A DNA stretch of 64,000 bases from Desulfobacca acetoxidans DSM 11109 (GTDB taxonomy: Bacteria; Desulfobacterota; Desulfobaccia; Desulfobaccales; Desulfobaccaceae). A program made the translations under genes and the position numbers. Location of the stretch: positions 992,001-1,056,000 of the forward strand of contig NC_015388.1 of the NCBI RefSeq assembly GCF_000195295.1, given 5' to 3'. Under the pieces are notes generated by a model. That model saw nothing but the letters and a program-made list of their open reading frames with translations. It was not told the origin of the DNA and ran no database searches. Positions 26,792 through 35,235 of the stretch are shown here, in pieces; the stretch's first letter is position 1; each line of letters starts with the position of its first letter.

Positions 26792-27546
26792 AATCGGAAA
26801 CTTCGGGCGAACCGCTGCTGGCGATTGAGCACCTCTGCACCTCGTATAACCACACCTGCATCATTAAGGATGTGTCGCTACGTCTCTGGCCGCAACAGGT
26901 AGTCGCCGTGGTCGGACCCAACGGCGCCGGTAAAACCACAATATTGAAGGCCGTGGGGGGCTTATTGCGCCCGGTCAGCGGCAAAATTTACCTTGTCGGA
27001 GAAGACCTGACCCAATTGCCGGTCTGGGAAGTAGTGCGCCGCGGAGTGGTCTACGTCCCTGAAGGAACAAATGTATTTCCCGATATGAGCGTTTTGGAAA
27101 ATTTAGAAATCGGTGGTTATCTCAATCGGACGTTGATTCCCGAACGTTTAGCATTGGTTTATGAGTTATTCCCGGAACTCCATCTGAAGTTGCGGATACC
27201 TGCTGGCAGCCTGAGCGGCGGCCAGCAGCGGATGCTGGTGCTGGCCCGCGGTCTCATGGCCGGGGCTCGGCTGCTGCTTTTGGATGATCCTTTCTTGGGT
27301 CTTTCTCCCAAATATGTTAAAATATTCTGCGATGCCTTCCGCGTCCTGCGGCGGCAGGGCATGACCCTGTTTATTTCGGGGCAGCATGTCCGCCGTATAC
27401 TCAATGTTGCTGACCTGGCCTTTCTCATTGAAGAAGGGGAGATCACGCTGACCGGTTCGGGTGCCGAACTGTTGCAGAATCATCACTTGCGGCGGACCCT
27501 CTTTGGCATCGAAGCCACCTGTGATCCGGCGGACGTTTTGACCTAA
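26788..27546 (+). CDS. livF: Branched-chain amino acid ABC transporter ATPase LivF
   Basis: The 252-residue second ATPase has Walker A GPNGAGKTTI, a degenerate Walker B LLLDDPFLGL with Asp-Pro where LivF usually has Asp-Glu-Pro, and the signature GSLSGGQQRML. It starts at a TTG overlapping the livG stop (TTGA). Loss of the Walker B glutamate suggests this subunit may be the less active half of the LivG/LivF pair, which is an inference. It is the last gene of the transporter operon; about 145 bp follow before the MCE gene. Confidence 0.92.
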   Translation: MKSETSGEPLLAIEHLCTSYNHTCIIKDVSLRLWPQQVVAVVGPNGAGKTTILKAVGGLLRPVSGKIYLVGEDLTQLPVWEVVRRGVVYVPEGTNVFPDMSVLENLEIGGYLNRTLIPERLALVYELFPELHLKLRIPAGSLSGGQQRMLVLARGLMAGARLLLLDDPFLGLSPKYVKIFCDAFRVLRRQGMTLFISGQHVRRILNVADLAFLIEEGEITLTGSGAELLQNHHLRRTLFGIEATCDPADVLT

Positions 27547-27691
27547 GCGTGCAGCGTTTCCTCTTGGAGCAAAGATCAAGAACTACAGTGAGGCATAAAA
27601 GCAGGAAAAGCACGTATCTGCTGCGGATAGCTTAACTATCGGTTTCTGTTTATCACTAGTCGCCGGCGTCTGGCAAAAGGAGAGACAACTG

Positions 27692-28678
27692 ATGAACCGC
27701 GCCAAAAGCTGGGGGGTTGAAGCCAAAGTTGGTGTTTTTGTATTGGCTGCATTGCTCCTGCTCGGGTATATGAGTCTGCGAGTCGGAAAATTCAGCTTTG
27801 TCACCTGGGGGGAGCAGTTTCCTCTCCAGGCCCGTTTTACCTCTGTCTCCGGTCTGGCCGAAAACGGCCGGGTAGAGATCGCCGGAGTTGAGGTCGGGCG
27901 GATCAAAGCCATCCACCTGAGCGACGGCCGGGCTCTGGTGGATTTACTGCTCAGACCGGGGCTGGACCTGCGTCAAGACGCCCAAGCCCGCATCCGCACT
28001 AAAGGGATGCTAGGGGAGAAATACATCGAGCTGGAATTGGGCTCTCCTGACAATCCAGCCCTACCGGCCGGTGGAGTGATCAGCCGGACTGAGTCGGCGG
28101 TGGAATTTGATCAACTGTTGAGCAAAGTCCCTGCTCTCTTGGATGATTTTCGTCCAATCCTGAATGATGTCCGGGCCGTCAGCCAGACCTTGCAACGGGT
28201 CATCGGCACCACCGAGGGTGAGACTTCCCTGAAAGAGATTCTGGAGAACTTTAACCAGGCCAGTAAATCTCTCAGCCAGGTAGCCCGGGGACTGGAACGG
28301 GGCGAAGGTACGCTGGGCAAACTCCTGAAAGACGACGGGCTCTATCGTGAGGTGCAGGGCGTCGTCCGGGAGGTGCAGTCAGCGGCGAAAAATCTCACGG
28401 CCTTTTCGGATAAGCTTGCCAGGGGAGACGGCACCATCGCCAAGCTGGTGAATGATAAAGGCCTGTATGAGCAGGCCAACCAGGCCATCACCCGGCTAAA
28501 CCGGGTGGCTCACAAGATCGATGCCGCCGAAGGTACTCTCGGTAAACTGGTAAACGATAAGTCGCTCTATGATGATGCCAAGAAAGCGGTGAAAAACGTC
28601 AACCAGGCCATGGAGGGCATTAAGGAGCAGTCGCCCGTGACCATGATGGGCGTGGTCGGCTCCACCGTCCTGCGCTAG
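27692..28678 (+). CDS. MCE/MlaD-domain protein
   Basis: The 328-residue protein has an N-terminal anchor (VGVFVLAALLLLGYMSL), one MCE domain (FTSVSGLAENGRVEIAGVEV, GMLGEKYIELELG) and a helical C-terminus. That C-terminus holds three copies of a G-E/D-GT-GKL-DxxLY repeat (GEGTLGKLLKDDGLY, GDGTIAKLVNDKGLY, EGTLGKLVNDKSLY). MCE proteins form periplasmic lipid-transfer rings fed by an Mla-type ABC transporter. No mlaE/mlaF partners lie here; the Liv ATPases upstream are a different family. The anchor, MCE and repeat layout fits lipid trafficking, but the partner transporter must be elsewhere. Confidence 0.85.
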   Translation: MNRAKSWGVEAKVGVFVLAALLLLGYMSLRVGKFSFVTWGEQFPLQARFTSVSGLAENGRVEIAGVEVGRIKAIHLSDGRALVDLLLRPGLDLRQDAQARIRTKGMLGEKYIELELGSPDNPALPAGGVISRTESAVEFDQLLSKVPALLDDFRPILNDVRAVSQTLQRVIGTTEGETSLKEILENFNQASKSLSQVARGLERGEGTLGKLLKDDGLYREVQGVVREVQSAAKNLTAFSDKLARGDGTIAKLVNDKGLYEQANQAITRLNRVAHKIDAAEGTLGKLVNDKSLYDDAKKAVKNVNQAMEGIKEQSPVTMMGVVGSTVLR

Positions 28679-28746
28679 CGCCTGATCTCTAAAGCTGACC
28701 GATAATATGCAGGTTTTCGGGATCCCGATCCGACCGCGGCCTTAAC

Positions 28747-30162
28747 ATGTCGCTCTTTTCCCGCTACGGACAGAAGATTATCCTCTTGGCCGCCGTTGTC
28801 GGAGTGCTCCTGGCTGGCTGCACCGGTACCCCCCAGGGCGGGCGGCGTTTAAACCTGTCGCCGCTGCTCTTCTACAGCGAGGAGCCGGCTGTGGGCCGCA
28901 GCCGCATGGAGCTGTTGGGACCGATCTATTCGCGCCAGCGGGACGGCGGCAGCACTCTTACTACTGTGGCCCCCTTGTTTTATATCTGGCGCAACGGCGA
29001 CGGCGGCACTGAAACGGAATTTTTGTACCCCCTCGGGCACTATAAGACCAGCGGCGGCGATTCCCGATTCAGTATCATCCCCTTCAGCGCCTGGACCGAG
29101 GAGCTGCCCGAAGGCGCCTCCACCTGGCAATTTTTTCCCTTTTACGGCGGCCGCACCTCCGGCGGCGAGGCTTACGGCGGTATCTTTCCGCTCTTTGGCA
29201 CTTATAAAGAGCGCTTCCACCGGGACTCCGGGGCCTTCTTCCTCTGGCCGTTGTATTCTACCTCTACCGAAGGCGAGGCTCGTCACTACCGTTTTCTCTG
29301 GCCGCTGTTTTCTTATTCCACCGGTGGCGAGCAGGCCTGCACCTTCTGGCCCCTGGGCGGAAAGATCATCAAACCCGGCGTTTATGAAAAGTACTATGCC
29401 CTGTGGCCCCTGATTCATTACCAGCGCCTGCAGTTAGATACCGAAAACCCGCGCACGGTGAACATGGCCTTGCCTTTCTACGTCTGGGACACCTCGCCGA
29501 TGGGTTATCGCAAAAGTATTCTCTTTCCCTTTTTTACCCATTACCATCAGGACAAAGGTAATTTTGAACAGTGGGATGCCCCCTGGCCCTTATACCAACA
29601 GGGCGATGGGGACAATTTTTATCTGCGCAATTACTTTCCTTTTTATTACCGTAAGATCGAGCGCTCCAGAGATCAGATGAAACTTTTCTGGCTGCTCTAT
29701 GACCGCATCACTGAGGATGACGGCCAGAGATGGGAGAGAATCCACCGCTATCTGATTTTTAGCACCTATCTGGCCGAAATAGACGGCCAGGGGAATTGGT
29801 CAGAAAAACACCGGTTGTGGCCGCTATTCTATGATAGTGAACGTTCGGACTTTCGGCATTTCCATGCACCCGTTATCCTACCGATGCAATCGGAGGGATG
29901 GGACCGCCTCTTCGGTCCCTGGCTGTATCTCTGGACTCAGGACCGGCAGAATGAGTACCGTCAGGGCAGACTCTTGTGGGGCATCTATCGGTGGGAGGAA
30001 ACCCCGGAATACCGGCTCTGGGAACTGAGTTTCCTCGCCTCCCGGCAGACCACGGCCACCGGCGGCGTCTTCCGGCTGTTGTCGGGACTGTTGACCCTGG
30101 AGCGGGAGGGGACGATGCGGCGGCTGAAGCTCTTATACCTCCCTTGGGGGTTGCATTGGTAA
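28747..30162 (+). CDS. Large lipoprotein with repeated WPL motifs, function unknown
   Basis: The 471-residue protein has a lipoprotein signal (LLAGC, Cys 25), so it is probably membrane-anchored on the outside of the inner membrane or sent to the outer membrane. The mature part repeats an aromatic-WPL motif: FFLWPLYS, FLWPLFS, TFWPLGG, ALWPLIHY, APWPLYQQ and RLWPLFYD, spaced about 25-70 residues apart and alternating with PFF/FPFY strands. That suggests a repetitive beta structure. I do not recognise a named family. It follows the MCE gene by about 70 bp, so it may share its transcript. Confidence 0.7.
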   Translation: MSLFSRYGQKIILLAAVVGVLLAGCTGTPQGGRRLNLSPLLFYSEEPAVGRSRMELLGPIYSRQRDGGSTLTTVAPLFYIWRNGDGGTETEFLYPLGHYKTSGGDSRFSIIPFSAWTEELPEGASTWQFFPFYGGRTSGGEAYGGIFPLFGTYKERFHRDSGAFFLWPLYSTSTEGEARHYRFLWPLFSYSTGGEQACTFWPLGGKIIKPGVYEKYYALWPLIHYQRLQLDTENPRTVNMALPFYVWDTSPMGYRKSILFPFFTHYHQDKGNFEQWDAPWPLYQQGDGDNFYLRNYFPFYYRKIERSRDQMKLFWLLYDRITEDDGQRWERIHRYLIFSTYLAEIDGQGNWSEKHRLWPLFYDSERSDFRHFHAPVILPMQSEGWDRLFGPWLYLWTQDRQNEYRQGRLLWGIYRWEETPEYRLWELSFLASRQTTATGGVFRLLSGLLTLEREGTMRRLKLLYLPWGLHW

Positions 30163-30184
30163 AGCAGTGATCAGTCCACAAAAA

Positions 30185-30295
30185 CTAGTTACCCATACAA
30201 CACCGGCCATGACTCGGCGCTATGCTCACTTGCGAGATGAGGCTTTACAGGCGGCGGCAAGTGTGGCAAGCACTATCATTGCCCAACGAGAATAA
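30185..30295 (+). pseudogene. C-terminal tail of a tyrosine recombinase
   Basis: A 36-codon fragment reads LVTHTTPAMTRRYAHLRDEA and ends ASTIIAQRE before a stop. THTTPAMTRRYAHL is the box around the catalytic tyrosine of phage-type integrases. All upstream parts are missing; the fragment starts right after the lipoprotein gene and runs into the IS remnant. It marks the left boundary of the accessory region. Confidence 0.7.
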
Positions 30296-31082
30296 CTTTC
30301 TGGAAGGTCGCTTTATCCGTGGTTTCTCCAGGAAACACCTGATGACAGAGAGGAATACCATCTTTGGTCATGACCAGTCCCAGCACTACCTGAGGGCAAC
30401 CGGAATGGTCCCGATCATAGCCGTAATTTTGCAACGTCGGTTTATCTGATTGGGAGGAGGGATTTCGGACCTTATCCGCTCGCTCAATCTCACAATAGCA
30501 CGAGGTCAGGTCGTAAAAAACCAAGTCCAGGGGTGCGTCGAAGAGGGTCAGGATCGGCCAGGCCAGTTTGGGCTCCAATTCTGCTTTGTGTTCAATGAGA
30601 AAGTCCAAAGAGCGTAACAAGTGATTATAATCAACCTGCTCCCGGTCGATACCGGGAAGGTGCACCCCCTCGAGCCAATCCAAGAGGTGGAGTTTGGCCA
30701 TGGGATCTAAGAGACGCTTGGCTACCATAACTTTGAGGTTGGCAATGACATCGAACTCGAACTGCCTACCCTGGAGGAATTTTTTGAAAACCTGGGTCCA
30801 GTCCATCTCCTCCCAGAGGCGGAAGATGGTATAAATGGAGCCGAAATCCAGGCTACCCGTAGGAGGGATGCTCTCTTGCGGCTTTGCTTCTTCGAGTTTA
30901 AAGAATATTTTCAATCCTGCGATAATTTCTTGGATTTGTTCAGAGGAGTATTGCGAAGCCGAGCCGAAGTTAACCAGAATCCGCTGCCGAACTTTGCCCT
31001 CTTTAGTCCGGTAAGATTCGACGATGTGGAGGGACTGATAAATCTTATCGCCCCGTTTTCGAGTGGTCGTCCGCAAGTACAT
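30276..31082 (-). pseudogene. Truncated IS1634/IS4-type transposase
   Basis: The 268-residue N-terminal part of a transposase begins MYLRTTTRKRGDKIYQSLHI. It carries EGKVRQRILVNFG, the first catalytic region (DLVFYDLTSCYCE) and LGLVMTKDGIPLCHQVFPGE. Full-length relatives are about twice as long, so the C-terminal half is lost where it meets the integrase tail near 30290. A near-consensus promoter precedes it. It is not closely similar to the complete IS1634 transposase at 14106-15818. Confidence 0.8.
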
Positions 31083-31088
31083 GACGCC

Positions 31089-31116
31089 ACTATAGCATGG
31101 TAGCTTAGATTGTCAA
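31089..31116 (-). promoter_or_regulatory. Promoter of the truncated transposase
   Basis: On the minus strand TTGACA (31111-31116), a 16-base spacer and TATAGT (31089-31094) lie directly before the ATG at 31082. Transcription would start at or next to the start codon. Just upstream, 31126-31145 is a perfect 20-bp AT-only palindrome. Confidence 0.5.
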
Positions 31117-31319
31117 TATATAAAGATATTATATATATATAATATTATATGCCGACACTACAGGGTGGTGATTTTTCGTATCTAACCGATTGAATTTGTT
31201 CAGGGGCAACCTGGAATTTTGTGTTTTACTGATAATCTCCGGTGGTAATTAATTCCAGAGAAATGATATTAAACGCATGTGGCTATTGTCAAGCGATAAA
31301 ATTGCCGAGAGTGGAAATT

Positions 31320-32096
31320 ATGGCTAAGAAGATGTTTTCCAAAGAGATCTTTCTGCGGCAGGTTAAAAAGCTGATGGCAGAGAAGGGCATCAAGGACCAG
31401 AAAGTCTTCAATGACATGGTGGGAGTGCAACGGGCCATTAGCCGTTGGAAATCGGGAGAGTCCCGTCCCTCGGTGGACAGCCTCATGGTGATCCAGGAGA
31501 TTTTCGGTAAATCCATCGACTGGTTGCTGACCGGGGAAGAACCCCCGGCTTTCCGGCCGGTCCAGCCCATCATCTCTCTGGCTGGGACCGAGCCCGAGGT
31601 TCCGGAGGGCTTACGGCCGGAATATTACCTGGCCGTCCCTATGGTCGAGGGGCGCATTGCTGCGGGGTATGCCGGCGCCATTCCCGGGGATTATGTGGAA
31701 GATCTGGTGTGGGTCTATAAACCTGAGATCGGGGCCCGCCAACACCACAACCTGCGGGCCGTGCGTTTGCGTCACGACTCCGAATCAATGGAACCCACCA
31801 TCCACCGGGGCTCCATCGTCATCATCGATCCCACGGAGATCCAGATAACACCAAAGGCCATTTTTGCCGTACGCTTGGACAGCGAGGGAGGATGCGCCCT
31901 GAAGCGGGTACAGCAGACTAAAGATCTCTGGGTGCTGGTGTCGGATAACCCCGAGTACGACCCCATCGCTATTGAAAAAGCAAGAATTCCGACCATTATC
32001 ATCGGTCGGGTGATCTGGTCCTGGACTAGCTGGGTGCGGGAGCCGTTATATGAGGGACGTGCAGGGAGTAATATGAAGAAGAACGGTTTGGTCTAA
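31320..32096 (+). CDS. XRE/S24 phage-type repressor (CI/LexA-like)
   Basis: The 258-residue protein has an N-terminal helix-turn-helix (NDMVGVQRAISRWKSGESRP) and a C-terminal S24 peptidase domain. A likely self-cleavage site lies in GRIAAGYAGAI (Ala-Gly). The catalytic Ser is in DSESMEPTIHRGSIVIID and the catalytic Lys in GCALKRV. Such repressors cut themselves on RecA-ssDNA contact, linking control to DNA damage. The start is at the ATG giving MAKKMFSK. It stands upstream of the AT-rich gene and McrBC and may control them or a lost prophage; no operator pair was identified. Confidence 0.87.
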   Translation: MAKKMFSKEIFLRQVKKLMAEKGIKDQKVFNDMVGVQRAISRWKSGESRPSVDSLMVIQEIFGKSIDWLLTGEEPPAFRPVQPIISLAGTEPEVPEGLRPEYYLAVPMVEGRIAAGYAGAIPGDYVEDLVWVYKPEIGARQHHNLRAVRLRHDSESMEPTIHRGSIVIIDPTEIQITPKAIFAVRLDSEGGCALKRVQQTKDLWVLVSDNPEYDPIAIEKARIPTIIIGRVIWSWTSWVREPLYEGRAGSNMKKNGLV

Positions 32097-32166
32097 CTTT
32101 GCCTCTAATGTTTTCAGACGATAGAGGAATAAAAAAATAGACTTCAAATTATAGAGACTAAAATAT

Positions 32167-32897
32167 ATGTCTGATTATTTCCATTATATTTCGACATCCG
32201 ATTATAATTTCAATATTACTCTTCTAAATGTTCCTGAGGCAGTTTCTTTGTTTGACGATATTGACAAGCAAACACATGACCTCCAGAAACATTTAAATGC
32301 ATTACCAGATTTGACGAGCAAAGATGCTTTTTACCTTATTGGGATTTTTCTTATTATTAGCCATAGGCAAATGAGGAATGCATTCTTTTTATTTCTCAGA
32401 AGAATGTCTTATGATGGCATGTTACTCTTTCGCGTTGGCCTAGAAAGTGCCATATTTGCTTATAGAATTTTCAAAGACACATCACTTGCGACAGTATGGG
32501 CGTTAAAGAATGATAATTGGAAAGATTTTTCAGATAAATTTCGTAGAGCTAAATATCCCTTAGATATCCCATATAGAGATGAAATTAAAAAAACATGGAT
32601 TTGTTAAATAACTATTGTGCTCATCCAAATATTAATTATTTCTCTGGGTCTATAGTATTTCCTGAAGATATTAAAAATGAAGAGAATAAGGAGATAAAAG
32701 TTCACTTCTTTGACCATAAAGAGACTAATTTTCGCAATAACTTAATCTGGTTTTTAGATTGTTGTTTAAAGATAATTGCAATTTATAGAAAAATTCTTAA
32801 TGACAAATTTCCTATTCTCATTACTTCTACTGAGCCAACTTATCAAAAGATGATAATTAATTTTGAAAATTTTAAATCGAAATATAAATATGAATAG
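32167..32897 (+). pseudogene. AT-rich protein of unknown function, split by a one-base frameshift
   Basis: Two adjoining frames (32167-32607 and 32595-32897) make one protein of about 243 residues if one A is added to the run of seven A at 32587-32593; the joined text then reads through KKNMDLLNNYCAHPN. The NNYCAHPN piece and the helical N-terminus recall abortive-infection or DUF5677-like helical proteins, but I cannot assign a family. It is far more AT-rich than its neighbours, a sign of recent transfer. The frameshift may be real or a sequencing error in the homopolymer. Confidence 0.55.
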
Positions 32898-32967
32898 GCA
32901 AATTGTTCTCACTTACTATGAATGAATTGAATTTACAGCGATTTTAAGAAAGCTAACGGTAAACAAC

Positions 32968-35235
32968 ATGATATTGTCAGAGAGATTGGCTCGCGAGCTA
33001 AGAGAGGTCCATCAAAAACTGGACGCCGCAGGGGAATTACTTTCAAAGTCTCAGTTGGATGAGTATTATGCGGTATTTCGCCAAAAGTTCGGTCCTGAGG
33101 TTATCTCCCGGTGGGAAGGCGAGGAACTCTTGGAAAAGCTTCATGACCACAGCAATCGTGATAGCCTGGTTTACTGGTTAGAATTCAAAAATGATGAGGA
33201 ATTCACGGCTCATTTTGGAAGCATCGCTGGGGGTAGCGCTCTTAAATTCGGTATCTACAGGCGCAGGGAAACCGGGGCATGGACGACTGGCAGCCCCCGC
33301 AGCCAACGGGAGCTTTCTTTAGACGAGGCAATCACCATCGCCAGGAAACATCGAGACCAGCTACTTGCGGGTGTGGGACTTTTGGAGAAACTCCCTGCAT
33401 TCGCCACTGACGCTGAATATGCGACCTTGCAGGATGATATGAACCGCCTGGCTCACCCAGTGAACGACACCGCCTGGGGGCACAAATATTTTAGTTTGCT
33501 CTTCCCCGAGAAACTTGATGATTTCCATGTGCCAAGCTATCAACGCTTCCACCTGATCAAACTGCTACAAAAGCCGGCAGCCGACATGGGAAGATACACC
33601 TGTGCAGGGCAATACGAGCGTATAGCTCGCGAACTTAATTTTCCCATAAATCATTTAACCTCGGTTCTCAATGCCAGGAACGGACGCCCCTATCGTTATT
33701 GGCGCATAGGTACACGGCTCGACCCCCAGGGGAGCATCTGGGAGCTAATGCAGGACCAAAGCTGTGTTGCAGTGGGGTGGTTGGAGATAGGCGCCCTTGC
33801 TGATATCGAGTACAACCAAGCATCCAAAGAAAAGATACGTACCCTTTTGAACACACATTACCCCGGCAGAGACCCTCGTGCTCAAGGACGTGATGCCCAG
33901 CAGATTTTCAATTTCGTCGCAGGCCTTGGCGAAGGGGACATAGTGGTAGCATCTGATGGAATGCGCGTTTTGGGCTTGGGCCGGATCACCGGGCCTTACG
34001 TTTTTGAATCCCAAACGGATGCCCCCCATCGACACCCAGTAGAATGGCTTTGGCATGGTGAGTATTCATCTCCCGTTCAGGAGGGACTCAGGACCACAGT
34101 ATATGAGTTAAAAAAATCTGAAAATCTAATTGAAATTGAAAGCAGGTTTCTTGGACCGTTGGTTCCCCCTCCAAGGCCTTACCCTCGTCCTTCGCCATTA
34201 ATTCTTGCAGGCATACCCGGACGCATCCAAGATATACTCGAACGGAAGGGTCAGGTAATCCTCTACGGACCCCCAGGCACAGGCAAGACCTACTGGGCAG
34301 TGAAAACTACCTTAACCTTAGCGTCTTTTGCTAGCTTTGGAGCCACTTATGATCAACTCACCGATGGGCAGCGAAAATCGATCCATGACGACATTGTCCG
34401 GATGTGTACTTTTCATCCCGCTTATGGGTATGAAGACTTTTGGGAGGGCTATCGCCCTCAGGCGATAAATGGTTCTTTAGCTTTTGAACTCCAAGATGGC
34501 ATTTTCAAGAAATTGTGTGAAGATGCTCGTAACCAATCGGATCGCAAGTTTTACTTAATCATCGATGAAATCAACCGAGGCGATATTCCGCGAATTTTTG
34601 GGGAACTCCTGACTGTTCTTGAAAAAGATAAACGAGGTAAAACCATCTTTCTTCCACTTTCGAGACAGCCTTTTACTGTACCGAATAATGTTTTCGTGAT
34701 CGGCACCATGAACACTGCTGACCGCTCCATTGCTCTCCTGGACAAGGCACTACGGCGGCGGTTTGGCTTTGTGGAACTCATGCCCGACAGCTCTGTTTTG
34801 GAAGGGGCATTGGTCGCGGACATTCCTTTGGGACCCTGGCTCAATGCCTTAAATCAGCGCCTTTGCGAGCATATAGGCCGGGACGCACGTAATCTCCAAA
34901 TCGGCCATTCCTATCTTTTGGACCAAGGCCGAGCGGTGTCGAGTTTCACTCTCTTTACCCGCATCTTGCAAGATGACATAATTCCTCTAATAGAAGAATA
35001 CTGTTACGAGGACTTCTCCACTTTAGCCAAAATTCTGGGTGCGGGACTGGTTGATGAGCAACAACAGCGCATCCGGCATGAACTATTCGAACCTACCCGA
35101 AGGGATGAACTTATTCAGGCACTCCTAAGCCCAGAGGTGGTCACATCCATGGAAGCTACTGCTGCCGAGACCCCGAGCGATACGGAGACCGGGGACAGAG
35201 ATGAGGATGATTCCGTTGAGGGCACCCCGGAGTGA
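32968..35235 (+). CDS. mcrB: McrB-type GTPase/AAA+ restriction subunit with EVE-like domain
   Basis: The 755-residue protein has an N-terminal helical region, then an EVE/PUA-like domain (YRYWRIGTRLDPQGSIWELM, GEGDIVVASDG; about residues 245-380), then the McrB AAA+ motor. The motor has Walker A GPPGTGKTYW (about residue 434), Walker B LIIDEINRGDIPRIFGE and the McrB-specific GTMNTADRSI with LDKALRRRFGF. McrB with McrC restricts DNA carrying modified cytosine; the EVE-like domain probably reads the modified base. The gene overlaps mcrC by 4 bases. Confidence 0.92.
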   Translation: MILSERLARELREVHQKLDAAGELLSKSQLDEYYAVFRQKFGPEVISRWEGEELLEKLHDHSNRDSLVYWLEFKNDEEFTAHFGSIAGGSALKFGIYRRRETGAWTTGSPRSQRELSLDEAITIARKHRDQLLAGVGLLEKLPAFATDAEYATLQDDMNRLAHPVNDTAWGHKYFSLLFPEKLDDFHVPSYQRFHLIKLLQKPAADMGRYTCAGQYERIARELNFPINHLTSVLNARNGRPYRYWRIGTRLDPQGSIWELMQDQSCVAVGWLEIGALADIEYNQASKEKIRTLLNTHYPGRDPRAQGRDAQQIFNFVAGLGEGDIVVASDGMRVLGLGRITGPYVFESQTDAPHRHPVEWLWHGEYSSPVQEGLRTTVYELKKSENLIEIESRFLGPLVPPPRPYPRPSPLILAGIPGRIQDILERKGQVILYGPPGTGKTYWAVKTTLTLASFASFGATYDQLTDGQRKSIHDDIVRMCTFHPAYGYEDFWEGYRPQAINGSLAFELQDGIFKKLCEDARNQSDRKFYLIIDEINRGDIPRIFGELLTVLEKDKRGKTIFLPLSRQPFTVPNNVFVIGTMNTADRSIALLDKALRRRFGFVELMPDSSVLEGALVADIPLGPWLNALNQRLCEHIGRDARNLQIGHSYLLDQGRAVSSFTLFTRILQDDIIPLIEEYCYEDFSTLAKILGAGLVDEQQQRIRHELFEPTRRDELIQALLSPEVVTSMEATAAETPSDTETGDRDEDDSVEGTPE

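Noticed and set aside
14106-31082. The two IS1634/IS4-type transposases as ends of one composite transposon
   Set aside because: They are different in sequence, and the DNA between them is core genome (two-component system, murA, liv).
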